Shown here: in pieces, positions 29,760 through 39,395 of the stretch
Position numbering within the stretch: position 1 is the stretch's first letter
How the letters are laid out: the number at the start of each line of letters is the position of its first letter
Assembly (NCBI RefSeq): GCF_013760845.1
Contig: NZ_JACDUU010000003.1
Location: forward strand, 306,606-370,605
DNA from: [Anoxybacillus] calidus
GTDB taxonomy: Bacteria > Bacillota > Bacilli > Bacillales > Anoxybacillaceae
Length of the DNA: 64,000 nucleotides
Direction of reading: 5' to 3'
The notes under the pieces: generated by a model
Seen by the model: only the letters and a program-made list of their open reading frames with translations
What the model was told of the DNA's origin: nothing
Database searches by the model: none
Translations under genes and position numbers: made by a program

Positions 29760-29894
29760 GAATAAGAAAAGTCGTTTGACTTCTTCGAGAGGCTGCAGAA
29801 TAGGGGGCTATCCTATTGATTTTTGTTTGAAAAAAGATGGAAATTTTTCTATTCTAGTGTAGAAATAGTTTAACTTTTGAAAGGGGTCCTATTC

Positions 29895-30890
29895 ATGAAT
29901 AAGCCGTACATTTTCATTACAAGAAAATTGCCGGACACCATCATTGAACGTTTGCAGTCATTCGCTGAAGTCAAAATGTGGCCGTATGAGGACGTGCCAG
30001 TTACCCGAGAGGTATTATTGGAAGAAGCGAAAAAAGCAGATGCGCTATTGACGATGCTGTCGGACTGCATTGACAAAGAAGTTATAGAAGCTGGACAAAA
30101 TCTCAAAATCATCGCTAACTTAGCAGTTGGTTTTGATAATATTGATATTACGTTTGCTACTGAGCGGAGAATTGCTGTTTGTAATACACCTGATATATTA
30201 ACGGATACAACCGCAGATTTGACATTTGCTTTATTGTTGGCTACGGCTCGTCGTCTAGTTGAAGCGGCTGAGTTTGTTAAAGCAGGAGAGTGGAAAAGCT
30301 GGAGTCCGCTTCTTTTAGCAGGCTATGATGTACATCATAAAACAATCGGCATTGTGGGTATGGGGAAAATTGGGCAGGCGGTTGCAAAGCGGGCGACAGG
30401 TTTTGACATGAACATTCTTTACCATAACCGTTCAAGAAATGAAGAAGCAGAACAAATGCTTGGAGCTACATACTGTTCATTTGACGAGTTATTAAAACAA
30501 TCTGATTTTGTTGTATGTTTAACTCCATTAACGGATGAAACACGTCATTTGTTTGACAAAGAAGCATTTAAAAAAATGAAGAAAACAGCCATTTTTGTTA
30601 ATGCTTCGCGTGGTCCTGTCGTTGATGAAGATGCGTTATATGAAGCGCTTGTCAATGGGGAAATTGCCGGAGCTGGTTTAGATGTCTTTTATAAAGAACC
30701 AATTGATGCAACCCATCCGCTATTAACATTGAAAAATGTAGTTGCTTTGCCACATATCGGAAGTGCAAGCATGGAGACCCGTTTAGCGATGATGGAATTA
30801 TGCTGCCGAAACATTATGTTAGTGCTAAATGGTGAAAAGCCGGAAACACTAGTAAATAAAGAATGGCTACGCGAAACGAAGCGTTGTTAA
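29895..30890 (+). CDS. D-isomer 2-hydroxyacid dehydrogenase (glyoxylate/hydroxypyruvate reductase-like)
   Basis: A 331-residue NAD(P)-dependent oxidoreductase. The Rossmann motif is GIVGMGKIGQAVAKRA (about 148-163). The catalytic triad is Arg in VNASRGPVVDE (about 235), Glu in FYKEPID (about 264) and His in LPHIGSAS (about 282). The glyoxylate reductase subgroup is suggested by FDNIDITFATERRIAVCNTP. ATG 29895 follows AAAGGGGTCC; ATG 29877 is too early. R1 copy 4 follows. Confidence 0.85.
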   Translation: MNKPYIFITRKLPDTIIERLQSFAEVKMWPYEDVPVTREVLLEEAKKADALLTMLSDCIDKEVIEAGQNLKIIANLAVGFDNIDITFATERRIAVCNTPDILTDTTADLTFALLLATARRLVEAAEFVKAGEWKSWSPLLLAGYDVHHKTIGIVGMGKIGQAVAKRATGFDMNILYHNRSRNEEAEQMLGATYCSFDELLKQSDFVVCLTPLTDETRHLFDKEAFKKMKKTAIFVNASRGPVVDEDALYEALVNGEIAGAGLDVFYKEPIDATHPLLTLKNVVALPHIGSASMETRLAMMELCCRNIMLVLNGEKPETLVNKEWLRETKRC

Positions 30891-30897
30891 TGAATAA

Positions 30898-31021
30898 AAG
30901 GGGCTGACCCATAAGCGTCTGACCTCGCGTACATTTCACAATATATCGTTCATTGATCCGATGTGATGTCCTATATATTGTGTTGTGAGGGGTGACACTT
31001 TGCTTTTGGGCAGCTCCTTTT
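30898..31021. repeat. R1 palindromic repeat, copy 4 (reversed)
   Basis: AAAGGGGCTGACCCATAAGCGTCTGACCTCGC ... GGGTGACACTTTGCTTTTGGGCAGCTCCTTT. Opposite orientation to copies 1-3. Located between the dehydrogenase gene and the hom promoter, it could terminate the former; a long T run follows. Confidence 0.85.
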
Positions 31022-31109
31022 TATTTTTTATAAAAATTTTTTTATTTAAATAATTCGGAATTAACTTGATGTTAAGCGTTTTCAAGATATAAGATGATAA
31101 AAATAACGA

Positions 31110-31138
31110 TTGTAAAGAAAACCATAATCAATTATAAT
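31110..31138 (+). promoter_or_regulatory. SigA promoter of hom-thrC-thrB
   Basis: TTGTAA, 17 bases, consensus TATAAT, 53 bases before the hom start. A second weaker pair (TTGATG, 16 bases, TATAAG) lies about 40 bases upstream. I see no T-box or other riboswitch in 30891-31191. Confidence 0.65.
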
Positions 31139-31191
31139 GTCTACTATATAAATACATATGTTCATTCTAAAAATACAAAGAGGTGGGGAAA

Positions 31192-32493
31192 GTGGTAAAA
31201 CCGATTTCGGTTGGTTTGTTAGGATTAGGAACAGTCGGCAGTGGAGTTGTGAAAATTATTGAGAATCATCAAGACAAATTAAGCCATCAAGTCGGCTGTC
31301 CTGTGAAAATAAAAAAAGTTCTTGTAAGAGATTTATATAAGGAACGCGGTGTGAAAATCGATGCTCATTTATTGACGACAGATGTGAATGAAGTGATTAA
31401 TGATCCGGAAATCGATGTCGTTATTGAAGTGATGGGGGGGATTGAAGAAACAAGACGTCATCTTTTAAATGCGTTAAGAAATGGCAAACATGTCGTTACG
31501 GCAAACAAAGATTTAATGGCATTATATGGTTCAGAACTTTTAACGGTTGCATCAGAGAATCACTGTGATTTGTTTTATGAGGCGAGCGTAGCGGGCGGTA
31601 TTCCGATTTTGCGGAGCCTTGTTGATGGATTAGCTTCAGACCGGATTACGAAAATGATGGGAATTGTTAATGGAACAACGAATTTTATTTTAACGAAAAT
31701 GTGCAAATATGGAGCACCTTATGAAGAAGTGTTGGCTGAAGCGCAGGCGCTCGGCTATGCGGAAGCGGATCCAACATCTGACGTAGAAGGATTAGATGCA
31801 GCGAGGAAAATGGCGATTTTAGCGCGATTAGGGTTTTCGATGAACATTGATTTAGATGATGTACAAGTAAAAGGGATTACGGAAATTACGGAGGAAGATC
31901 TCAATTATAGCAAACGTCTCGGTTATACGATGAAACTGATTGGTATTGCTCATCGCGACGGGGACAAAGTCGAAGTAAGCGTCCAACCAACGTTGCTGCC
32001 TGATTCACACCCGCTTGCATCGGTTAATGATGAATTTAATGCTGTTTATGTCTACGGGGAAGCGGTTGGTGAAACGATGTTTTACGGGCCAGGAGCAGGA
32101 AGTCTTCCAACAGCGACAGCGGTTGTATCCGATTTAGTAGCAGTCATGAAAAACATGAGATTAGGGGTTAATGGCAGAAATGCTGTTGCTCCTCAGTATG
32201 CTAAACGATTGAAGTCGCCTTGCGAAATTTTTTCTAAATATTTCTTGCGTATCCATGTAAAAGATCAAGTTGGGGCATTTGCGAAAATTACAGCGGTTTT
32301 TGCAGAGCACGGAGTCAGCTTTGAGAAGATTTTGCAGCTTCCTTTAAAAAACAGCGAGCTTGCTGAGATTGTTGTTGTTACACATAAGGCATCGCTTCAG
32401 GATTATGAGGAAATTTTCCAAAAGCTTCGCGACTTAGAAGTTGTTCAGGAAGTGAAAAGTTCGTATCGTGTTGAAGGAGACGGGCAGCTATGA
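31192..32493 (+). CDS. hom: Homoserine dehydrogenase Hom
   Basis: NAD(P)H-dependent reduction of aspartate semialdehyde to homoserine, branch point to threonine and methionine. The 433-residue product has [14 protein letters not shown] (nucleotide binding, about 7-20), the catalytic region [11 protein letters not shown] and [20 protein letters not shown], and a C-terminal ACT domain (about 350-430) for threonine feedback. GTG 31192 is preferred to GTG 31183 because AGAGGTGGGG is then correctly spaced. It overlaps thrC. Confidence 0.96.
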   Translation: MVKPISVGLLGLGTVGSGVVKIIENHQDKLSHQVGCPVKIKKVLVRDLYKERGVKIDAHLLTTDVNEVINDPEIDVVIEVMGGIEETRRHLLNALRNGKHVVTANKDLMALYGSELLTVASENHCDLFYEASVAGGIPILRSLVDGLASDRITKMMGIVNGTTNFILTKMCKYGAPYEEVLAEAQALGYAEADPTSDVEGLDAARKMAILARLGFSMNIDLDDVQVKGITEITEEDLNYSKRLGYTMKLIGIAHRDGDKVEVSVQPTLLPDSHPLASVNDEFNAVYVYGEAVGETMFYGPGAGSLPTATAVVSDLVAVMKNMRLGVNGRNAVAPQYAKRLKSPCEIFSKYFLRIHVKDQVGAFAKITAVFAEHGVSFEKILQLPLKNSELAEIVVVTHKASLQDYEEIFQKLRDLEVVQEVKSSYRVEGDGQL

Positions 32494-33551
32494 TGTGGAA
32501 AGGGCTTTTGCATCAATATCGTGACTATTTACCGGTTACAGAGAAAACACCAATGATTTCGTTGAATGAAGGCAATACCCCTCTGATTCGCTTAGAAAGT
32601 TTGTCGAAAAGATTTGAGATTGATTTCTATGTAAAAGTAGAGGGGGCTAATCCGACAGGCTCTTTTAAGGACCGTGGCATGGTGATGGCGGTCGCTAAAG
32701 CGAAAGAGGAAGGAAGCAGCACCATTATTTGTGCTTCGACAGGCAATACGTCAGCAGCCGCTGCTGCGTATGCGGCGCGTGCCGGCTTGCGCTGTATGGT
32801 TGTCATTCCTGACGGAAAAATTGCGATGGGCAAGTTGGCTCAGGCAGTGATGTATGGAGCGCAGATTTTTGCGATTCAAGGGAATTTTGATGAAGCACTA
32901 AAAATGGTACGCCGCCTTAGTGAGGTTGCCCCGATTACATTAGTCAACTCCGTGAATCCATATCGAATCGAAGGACAAAAAACTGCCGCTTTTGAAATTT
33001 GTGACCAACTTGGCAAAGCACCGGATATTCTTGCGATTCCGGTCGGCAATGCCGGAAATATTACTGCTTATTGGAAAGGATTTAAAGAATATAATGAAAA
33101 ACATCAAACCGGACTGCCGCAAATGCGCGGTTTCGAAGCGGAAGGGGCTGCGGCGATTGTTCGCAATCAAGTCATTGAGAATCCAGAAACAATTGCCACA
33201 GCGATTCGTATCGGAAATCCAGCAAGCTGGGATAAGGCCGTACAGGCAGCAAACGAGTCAAACGGAAAGATTGATGAGGTGTCAGATGGGGAAATATTAG
33301 AGGCCTATAAGCTTCTTGCTAGAAAAGAAGGGGTATTTGCTGAGCCGGCTTCATGCGCTTCCATTGCCGGTGTATTAAAACAATTGAAATCAGGTGAAAT
33401 TACGAAAGGAAGTACGGTTGTTGCTGTATTAACGGGAAACGGTTTGAAAGACCCGAATATAGCCATGGACGCAGCTGATATAAAACCGCTTGTTCTTCCA
33501 AATGATGAACAAATTCTTTTTCAACATATTCAAGGAGTTGTTCATCAATGA
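32493..33551 (+). CDS. thrC: Threonine synthase ThrC
   Basis: PLP enzyme converting O-phosphohomoserine to threonine, 352 residues. The PLP lysine is K59 in [25 protein letters not shown] and [18 protein letters not shown] bind PLP phosphate and substrate. ATG 32493 gives [10 protein letters not shown], the usual N-terminus; ATG 32490 is one codon earlier. Either start overlaps the hom TGA, and the stop overlaps thrB, so the three genes are translationally coupled. Confidence 0.96.
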   Translation: MWKGLLHQYRDYLPVTEKTPMISLNEGNTPLIRLESLSKRFEIDFYVKVEGANPTGSFKDRGMVMAVAKAKEEGSSTIICASTGNTSAAAAAYAARAGLRCMVVIPDGKIAMGKLAQAVMYGAQIFAIQGNFDEALKMVRRLSEVAPITLVNSVNPYRIEGQKTAAFEICDQLGKAPDILAIPVGNAGNITAYWKGFKEYNEKHQTGLPQMRGFEAEGAAAIVRNQVIENPETIATAIRIGNPASWDKAVQAANESNGKIDEVSDGEILEAYKLLARKEGVFAEPASCASIAGVLKQLKSGEITKGSTVVAVLTGNGLKDPNIAMDAADIKPLVLPNDEQILFQHIQGVVHQ

Positions 33552-34462
33552 AGGAAGATGAAATGTTAAAGATTGTTGTTCCTGCCAGCACAGCCAACCT
33601 TGGTCCCGGATTTGATTCAATCGGCTTGGCCGTGTCTCGCTATTTAACATTGGAAGTTATGTTAAGCAATCAATGGACATTTGTTCCCTGCTCTCCGGAA
33701 GTAGAAAATATTCCAACGGGTGAAGACAATCTCATTTTTCAAGTCGCGGACCACTTGGCAAAGAAGTATGGAAAAATTCTTCCCAGCTGCTTAGTGAATG
33801 TATATAGCGATATTCCGTTTACGCGTGGACTTGGAAGCAGTGCCGCGGCCATCATTGCCGGCATTGAATTGGCAAATGAGCTGGCCGGTCTTTCGCTTAC
33901 AATGGAGGAAAAAGCGCGTTTTGCCAGCTGTTTTGAAGGACATCCTGACAATGTAGGAGCCTCTTTATACGGTGGGCTCGTCATTGGCAGTCATAGGAGA
34001 GATGAGACAAATATTGTGCATGTTAACAATCTTGATTTTGATCTCGTTGCTGTGATTCCGCGTTATGAATTAAAAACAGCAGAGGCAAGAAGTGTTCTCC
34101 CCGATTATTTTTCACGATATGATGCTGTTGAAGCAAGCTCGGTAAGCAATGTATTAGTGGCTGCATTACTGACAGGAAACTGGAGTTTAGCTGGGAAAAT
34201 GATGGATTGTGATGTATTCCATCAACCATATCGCAAGGCCATCATTCCAGAATTGCAGACTGTACAAAATGTTGCGAAAAAGTATGGAGCATTCGGTGCC
34301 GCCTTGAGCGGTGCAGGGCCAACGGTGCTTTGCTTTGCTGAACCTGGAAAAGGAAAAGAAATACACAAACATCTTTCTCGTCATTTTCAAGATTGCTCGG
34401 TTGAATTATTATCCGTGGAGCGAAACGGAAGCCAAGTTTATAAGATGGCGCTAGAAAAATAG
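33548..34462 (+). CDS. thrB: Homoserine kinase ThrB
   Basis: GHMP-family kinase making O-phosphohomoserine. The 304-residue product has [16 protein letters not shown] (about 10-25) and the ATP-binding [12 protein letters not shown] (about 93-104), with [10 protein letters not shown] near the C-terminus. ATG 33548 overlaps the thrC stop; ATG 33563 with AAGGAAG upstream is an alternative. It is the last gene of the threonine operon and is followed by a strong terminator. Confidence 0.95.
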   Translation: MKEDEMLKIVVPASTANLGPGFDSIGLAVSRYLTLEVMLSNQWTFVPCSPEVENIPTGEDNLIFQVADHLAKKYGKILPSCLVNVYSDIPFTRGLGSSAAAIIAGIELANELAGLSLTMEEKARFASCFEGHPDNVGASLYGGLVIGSHRRDETNIVHVNNLDFDLVAVIPRYELKTAEARSVLPDYFSRYDAVEASSVSNVLVAALLTGNWSLAGKMMDCDVFHQPYRKAIIPELQTVQNVAKKYGAFGAALSGAGPTVLCFAEPGKGKEIHKHLSRHFQDCSVELLSVERNGSQVYKMALEK

Positions 34463-34500
34463 GAGCAGGCTCTTAAAGAAGAGCTGCTCCTATTTTGTTT
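34457..34500 (+). terminator. Terminator of the thr operon
   Basis: AAATAGGAGCAG.CTCTT pairs with AAGAGCTGCTCCTATTTT (one bulged G) followed by TTGTTT. Confidence 0.9.
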
Positions 34501-34513
34501 CGGCGTTCAGAGA

Positions 34514-34750
34514 TTAAAACACTTGTTCTACTTCGACAACGCCAGGCACTTCTTCTAAAAGTGCACGTTCGATACCAGCTTTTAATGTAATGGTTGAACT
34601 TGGGCAGCTGCCGCATGCACCAAGCAAGCGCAATTTTACTACGCCGTCTTCCACATCGACTAATTCGCAGTCACCGCCATCGCGGAGTAAAAATGGACGA
34701 AGTTTATCTAAAACTTCTTGTACTTGTTGTTTAATATCTTGATCAGACAT
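34514..34750 (-). CDS. yutI: NifU C-terminal domain (Nfu) protein YutI
   Basis: A 78-residue Fe-S carrier of the Nfu type. The cluster-binding pair is C46 and C49 in [14 protein letters not shown]. It is shorter than the 111-residue B. subtilis YutI I remember but has the complete domain. It passes clusters from Suf to target proteins in the cytosol. A GGAGTCGATAAG ribosome site precedes the ATG. Divergent from yuzD. Confidence 0.9.
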   Translation of the reverse strand: MSDQDIKQQVQEVLDKLRPFLLRDGGDCELVDVEDGVVKLRLLGACGSCPSSTITLKAGIERALLEEVPGVVEVEQVF

Positions 34751-34860
34751 TCTTATCGACTCCTTTCTTTAACTTTATTATAATCAGGATAAAGAAAAAA
34801 ATCTATTGACATAGTTTATATGATTTCATTTTTCAGCGCTGAGAGGAATGGTGACAAAAC

Positions 34861-35187
34861 ATGATATTCAAACCTGTAGAAATATGTGTATATGGCGCAG
34901 AAGTAGTATGCCCTTCCTGTGTCAATTTACCCTCTTCTAAAGAGACATATGAATGGTTAGAAGCGGCCATTAAGCGCAAGTATCCCAATCAACCGTTTTC
35001 TATTTCTTATATTGACATTTTTAATCCGCCAAATGATGCAGAAAAGAAAGCGTTTGCGGCAAGAGTGATTGAGGAAGATTTATTTTATCCTGTTGTATTA
35101 GTGGAAGGAACCATTGTCGGCGAAGGAAATCCAAAGTTAAAAGATGTGTATGCAGAAATGGAGAAATACGGTTATAAAGCCCAGTGA
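34861..35187 (+). CDS. yuzD: YuzD family (DUF1462) thioredoxin-like protein
   Basis: A 108-residue thioredoxin-fold protein of the YuzD family. The CPSC pair (C17, C20) in VVCPSCVNLPSS and GTIVGEGNPKL are characteristic. A disulfide-related or metal-binding role is likely but unproven. It is divergent from yutI, the Nfu carrier, and R1 copy 5 begins just after the stop. Confidence 0.85.
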   Translation: MIFKPVEICVYGAEVVCPSCVNLPSSKETYEWLEAAIKRKYPNQPFSISYIDIFNPPNDAEKKAFAARVIEEDLFYPVVLVEGTIVGEGNPKLKDVYAEMEKYGYKAQ

Positions 35188-35189
35188 TG

Positions 35190-35314
35190 AAAAAGAGGCT
35201 GACCCGAAAACAAAGTGTCAACCTCCGCAACACAATGGTACGTAGAACAGGCGAAATATCCTACATATTGTGGAATGCGAGTGAAGTCAGACACTTATGG
35301 GGCAGCCCCTTTTT
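35190..35314. repeat. R1 palindromic repeat, copy 5
   Basis: AAAAGAGGCTGACCCGAAAA ... AAAGTGTCAACCTCC ... GTGAAGTCAGACACTTATGG, then GGCAGCCCCTTTTT. It lies immediately after the yuzD stop. A T run follows the right arm, so it probably terminates yuzD. About 100 bases with nothing recognisable separate it from the yutJ end. Confidence 0.85.
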
Positions 35315-35418
35315 CGCTAAGTTCTGCCTTGAATGTGTCAACAGTTTGAATGAGCAGCTTTGCAACTATACACAGAAGAACAATGTTTTACCGTGTTCAG
35401 CGTTCGCGACTGCTTTTC

Positions 35419-36489
35419 TCAATGACCGTTATGGTATTTATACATCCAAAGCACACCTGACTTGAGCAGGCGTGGTACTCTTCCGATTAAAGGACGATCA
35501 GCGACAAGTCCGAAGCCATGTTTTTTTCCAAGAGAGCCGAGTATCCCTTTTAATTTAATTGGTGGAAACTCACTAGGCGGTTCTTCGCCTCTCCAACGCT
35601 TCTGCAGTACTTGAACGATTTGTTCCGCTTGTCCCTCAGCGAGTTGAGCGCTTGGAGCATGCGGTAAGCTCGCACAGTCGCCAACAACATATACATTTTC
35701 ATAGCCTGGGATATTATGTTGATTTGTTAGCACAACACGGCCTTGCCCATCTTTTTCGACATCCAGTTCGCGCACAACTTTATTTGGCTGAACGCCCGCT
35801 GTCCAAACAATCGCGTCACAATGAATCGGTTCATCATGGTTATACAGCACATTTTCTTCAACTTTTGTAATGTTAGATTGACGAACAATTTCAACACCGT
35901 GAGAATGGAACCAGTTTTCTACATAGTTGCTGAGCCGCTCTGGGAACATGGATAAAATTCGTTGTCCACGGTCGAATAGCTTAATGTGTAGATCCGGTCG
36001 ACTTTCAACTAATTCACTTGCGAGCTCTACACCGCTTAAACCTGCACCGACAACTCCAACGATTGAACCGGGCGGTAAATTATTTAATTTTTGATAAGTT
36101 GCCCTTGATTTATCAATCGATTGAATGCTGTGCGTAAACTCTTCGGCGCCGGGAACATTATGATACTTGTCTTCACATCCTAAGCCGATCACAAGTTCGT
36201 CATAATGAATGACCGTTTCGTCGCTTAAAATAACACTTTTATTTTCTAAATCAATTTTTACTACTTCACCAAAGACATGTGTCAAGCGAGGATGTTCAGG
36301 AAATGGAACGCGAATGTGATGGTCGCTAATTGTTCCAGCTGCAAGTGCATAATATTCCGTTTTTAAACAATGATAAGGTACACGGTCAACAAGTGTGATG
36401 TGAACGTTCTCAGGTACGTTGTTTGGCAGAAGGCGGAGCAAAATTCTCATGTTTCCGTACCCCCCGCCGAGCAGAACGAGGTTTCTCAT
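35419..36489 (-). CDS. yutJ: NADH dehydrogenase-like flavoprotein YutJ
   Basis: A 356-residue type II NADH dehydrogenase-like protein. It has two Rossmann motifs, LLGGGYGNMR at the N-terminus and VVGAGLSGVELASEL near residue 155, and the FAD-binding VYVVGDCASLPHAPSAQLA. Being a peripheral membrane protein, it may pass electrons to menaquinone. ATG 36489 is chosen because AAGGGG is nine bases upstream; the frame is open further to 36582 without a site. A second family member, yumB, lies at 42818. Confidence 0.85.
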   Translation of the reverse strand: MRNLVLLGGGYGNMRILLRLLPNNVPENVHITLVDRVPYHCLKTEYYALAAGTISDHHIRVPFPEHPRLTHVFGEVVKIDLENKSVILSDETVIHYDELVIGLGCEDKYHNVPGAEEFTHSIQSIDKSRATYQKLNNLPPGSIVGVVGAGLSGVELASELVESRPDLHIKLFDRGQRILSMFPERLSNYVENWFHSHGVEIVRQSNITKVEENVLYNHDEPIHCDAIVWTAGVQPNKVVRELDVEKDGQGRVVLTNQHNIPGYENVYVVGDCASLPHAPSAQLAEGQAEQIVQVLQKRWRGEEPPSEFPPIKLKGILGSLGKKHGFGLVADRPLIGRVPRLLKSGVLWMYKYHNGH

Positions 36490-36704
36490 GGCAGGATTCC
36501 CCTTTTTTCTTCTTTTCATCAAGCAGTATATCCAAAAAAACGTGTACAAAATGACACTAAAAGTATAGCTAAATTGTGACAAAATAACAACAATTTTTCG
36601 AAAAATGATAACACAAATCTCTAATTGTGTCGAAAAAACATAAAAATTGACGTTTTAAACAGAAATGGATACGATGATAAACAGTAGTGAGGTGAGCAAA
36701 CAAA

Positions 36705-36944
36705 ATGATTAAGCCGATGATTGAATTTTGTATTAGCAATTTAGCCAACGGGGCTCAGAAGGCTTTAGAAATATTAGAAAAAGACCCGAATTTAGATATC
36801 CTTGAATATGGATGTTTAGGGTATTGCGGAAAATGTGCACAGACATTATATGCGATGGTGAATGGGGAGATTGTTACTGGGGAAACTCCTGATGATTTAG
36901 TGAAAAATATTTATAAATATTTAGATGAAAATCCGATGTTTTAG
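36705..36944 (+). CDS. yuzB: DUF1450 family protein YuzB
   Basis: A 79-residue Cys-containing protein (FCISNL, then [21 protein letters not shown]), matching the YuzB/DUF1450 family. The CGYC-like cysteines could bind a metal or an Fe-S cluster; a ferredoxin-like fold has been suggested, but the function is unknown. It has a GAGGTGAGC ribosome site. It is divergent from yutJ; R1 copy 6 begins nine bases after the stop. Confidence 0.85.
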   Translation: MIKPMIEFCISNLANGAQKALEILEKDPNLDILEYGCLGYCGKCAQTLYAMVNGEIVTGETPDDLVKNIYKYLDENPMF

Positions 36945-36953
36945 CTAAAAAAC

Positions 36954-37073
36954 GAGGCTGACCGTAAAGTAAAGTGTCAACCCCCGCAACCAAAATATAT
37001 AGTATCCAACACTCGATAAGAACACGGTATATGATGGATTGGGTGTGAGGTCAGACACTTATGGGTCAGCCCC
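36954..37073. repeat. R1 palindromic repeat, copy 6
   Basis: GAGGCTGACCGTAAAGTAAAGTGTCAACCCCC ... GTGTGAGGTCAGACACTTATGGGTCAGCCCC. It separates the convergent ends of yuzB and the DUF2225 gene and supplies the stop codon (37066-37068) and last codons of the latter. Confidence 0.85.
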
Positions 37074-37767
37074 TGTTTTGTACAAGCTTCTGTTGTTCAC
37101 GAATTTCCTGCCAACGTTCATATGCCATTTCAGCAATTCTTCTTTCAATTGTTTCTTTCCTTTTAGCGATTACTTTAGAAAAGTACAAAATAGCTTCTTT
37201 ATCATTGCCAAGTCTTCTGTTCAGTTCACCAATTAAGTAAAGAAGACGAACTTCCGACATATGCGTATAGATAAAGTCCTCTTCGCTATAGGAAGAGATA
37301 TATTCCTGCAATGCCAGTCTCATAAAGCGTTCTTCTTGGTCTATGATTTGATATGTGCGGTATAACCAAGCCAGACGCATATACAATCCTGCCATCGCAA
37401 TATGTTTTTCGCGTTTTAGTGTAGCTGAATAAATACCAAGCTTATATGTGTTAACGGCTTCTTGAAATGTGCGTTGACCACCGTAATCAAAGCCGGACCA
37501 TGGCTCACATATTTTCTTTTGAATTGTTTCAAGAGTAGAAGGTGGAAAATACGTAGAAAATTCTTCTGTTGCTGAAAATCCGCAATGAGGGCAGACACTA
37601 ACATAATAAAACAAAGGGTTCAGTTCTTCGGGATGATAATAAGAACAAAAGTCGGTATCATGCTGAATAGCTCGGATAAAGCGAGAGCGAATTTTTTTTG
37701 TTGTATAAACGTTTTTACAGACTAAGCATTTTATCTTTCGGTCATAGAGTGGTTCTAAATGTTTCAT
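37066..37767 (-). CDS. DUF2225 family protein
   Basis: A 233-residue soluble protein. The N-terminal zinc-ribbon-like part has CLVC (C14, C17) and CPHCG (C59, C62); the C-terminal 130 residues are helical with a TPR-like pattern, typical of DUF2225. Function unknown. The last two codons and the stop lie inside repeat R1 copy 6, so the C-terminus QNRG was probably created by the repeat. An AGGAAGGAGTTAC ribosome site precedes the ATG. Confidence 0.8.
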   Translation of the reverse strand: MKHLEPLYDRKIKCLVCKNVYTTKKIRSRFIRAIQHDTDFCSYYHPEELNPLFYYVSVCPHCGFSATEEFSTYFPPSTLETIQKKICEPWSGFDYGGQRTFQEAVNTYKLGIYSATLKREKHIAMAGLYMRLAWLYRTYQIIDQEERFMRLALQEYISSYSEEDFIYTHMSEVRLLYLIGELNRRLGNDKEAILYFSKVIAKRKETIERRIAEMAYERWQEIREQQKLVQNRG

Positions 37768-37896
37768 TGTAACTCCTTCCTCTCGCTAATAAGAATAACA
37801 TCCTATATTGTATACCACGATTATAACGTCAAATGTGTGATGATAGAACTATATTATATAGATTTGTTCGTATATTCCTATCTATTTTCCTAAGAA

Positions 37897-38015
37897 AAAA
37901 GGGCTGACCCGAAAGCAAAGTGTCAGACCCCACAACCACCATATAGTAAATAACGTGAGAACACGATATATGATGGATTTCGTGTGAGGTCAGTACTTAT
38001 GGGTCAGCCCCTTTT
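37897..38015. repeat. R1 palindromic repeat, copy 7
   Basis: AAAAGGGCTGACCCGAAAGC ... AAAGTGTCAGACCCC ... GTGTGAGGTCAGTACTTATG, then GGTCAGCCCCTTTT. It is the only copy between divergent genes (DUF2225 and dapF), hence not at a gene 3' end. The remaining 37768-38109 DNA is AT-rich and should hold both promoters. Confidence 0.85.
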
Positions 38016-38109
38016 AGATGTATGTGAAAAAACGGGGGATATTTTCATTGTTTCCTAATCTTCTACACTTTATACTTAACTTAAAAAATGATTCATCTAG
38101 GAGGAAAAA

Positions 38110-38964
38110 ATGCGGAGCTTTTCATTCACAAAAATGCATGGATTAGGCAATAGCTATATATATGTGAATTTATTTGAAGAGAATATCCCAGAGAAAATGC
38201 TGTCAGAGTTAGCTGTTCGAGTTTCTAACGTTAACACCGGAATTGGCGCTGATGGAATGATTTTAATTTGTCCATCAGAAGTAGCCCCTGTGAAAATGCG
38301 CATTTTCAATAGTGATGGCTCAGAAGGAAAAAATTGCGGCAACGGGTTACGCTGCGTGGCGAAGTATGCGTACGAGCATCAATTAGTGAAAGAAACATCG
38401 TTTTTTATTGAAACATTGTCAGGACTTGTAAAAGCAGAAGTGTTTGTCGAAAACGATGTAGTGACAAAAGTAACAATTGATATGGGACGTCCACGTTTGA
38501 AGCGGAGCGAAATTCCAATGGTTGGGGAAGAAGCCGAACAAGTTGTCGCGGAGCCAATACAATTTCGTGAAGAATGGTATGAAATGACAGGCGTTTCTAT
38601 GGGGAATCCGCACGCTGTATTTTACGTCGATGATATTGAGCAAGCTCCGGTGACGACGCTTGGACCAATTGTCGAAAAAGACACTCGCTTCCCGGAAGGT
38701 ATTAATGTTGAATTTGTTGAGGTCGTCAATGATCATGAGCTTCATTTTCGCGTTTGGGAGCGCGGCTCTGGCGTTACACAGGCGTGTGGAACAGGAGCGT
38801 GTGCGGCAGTAGTCGCGTCAGTGCTAAACGGAAAGACAGCGAGAAATAAAGAGACGGTCGTTCATCTTGCTGGCGGTGATTTATATATTACATGGACAGA
38901 TGAAGGAAATGTATTAATGACAGGGCCAGCGGAAACTATTTGTACAGGAGTTTATTATTATTAA
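38110..38964 (+). CDS. dapF: Diaminopimelate epimerase DapF
   Basis: Cofactor-independent racemase making meso-diaminopimelate for peptidoglycan and lysine. The two catalytic cysteines are C76 in [10 protein letters not shown] and C226 in [11 protein letters not shown]. The full 284 residues include GADGMILI and [13 protein letters not shown] follows TAGGAGGAAAAA. It is followed by erpA 68 bases later, probably with its own ribosome site and possibly co-transcribed. Confidence 0.96.
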   Translation: MRSFSFTKMHGLGNSYIYVNLFEENIPEKMLSELAVRVSNVNTGIGADGMILICPSEVAPVKMRIFNSDGSEGKNCGNGLRCVAKYAYEHQLVKETSFFIETLSGLVKAEVFVENDVVTKVTIDMGRPRLKRSEIPMVGEEAEQVVAEPIQFREEWYEMTGVSMGNPHAVFYVDDIEQAPVTTLGPIVEKDTRFPEGINVEFVEVVNDHELHFRVWERGSGVTQACGTGACAAVVASVLNGKTARNKETVVHLAGGDLYITWTDEGNVLMTGPAETICTGVYYY

Positions 38965-39032
38965 ACATAATATTTGAGCAGATTAGCTTGAAAAAGATAT
39001 ACTAACAACAAGGAGATAAAGGAGGGAAAATT

Positions 39033-39395
39033 GTGAGTGAAATTATTACTCTTACGGAAGTAGCAGCTTTACAAATTAAAGATATGATGAAAGAAAATGA
39101 GGAAGAAGGTGCATATCTCCGCGTTGGTGTAAAAGGCGGTGGTTGCAGCGGCTTAACATATGGCATGGGCTTTGAGCATGAACGTAACGAGGATGATCAT
39201 GAATTCGAACAACATGGTATTAAAATTTTAATTGATAAAGAAAGTGCACCGATTTTAAAAGGAACGGTTATTGATTATAAGCAATCATTAATGGGCGGGG
39301 GGTTCACGATCAATAATCCGAACGCCATCGCTTCCTGCGGCTGCGGTTCATCGTTCAGAACAGCGACAAATGCAGGTACGCCGGAGGAGTGTTAA
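39033..39395 (+). CDS. erpA: A-type Fe-S carrier ErpA/YutM
   Basis: A 120-residue HesB/IscA-family Fe-S carrier. Cluster ligands are C38 (GGGCSGL) and C102/C104 (ASCGCGSS). Starts with GTG behind AAGGAGGG. It is intact, but a degenerate copy of its last 90 bases lies 1.7 kb downstream, next to what looks like the original terminator, so the 3' end sits at the edge of an inserted islet. Confidence 0.93.
   Translation: MSEIITLTEVAALQIKDMMKENEEEGAYLRVGVKGGGCSGLTYGMGFEHERNEDDHEFEQHGIKILIDKESAPILKGTVIDYKQSLMGGGFTINNPNAIASCGCGSSFRTATNAGTPEEC

Noticed and set aside
30891-31191. T-box or threonine-responsive leader before hom
   Set aside because: No T-box AGGGUGGNACCGCG sequence, no specifier loop and no leader terminator; the gap is explained by R1 copy 4 and a SigA promoter.
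37039-37236. A 65-codon plus-strand frame starting in R1 copy 6
   Set aside because: Made by the repeat arm and the antisense strand of the DUF2225 gene; similar starts recur at other R1 copies (for example 23638).
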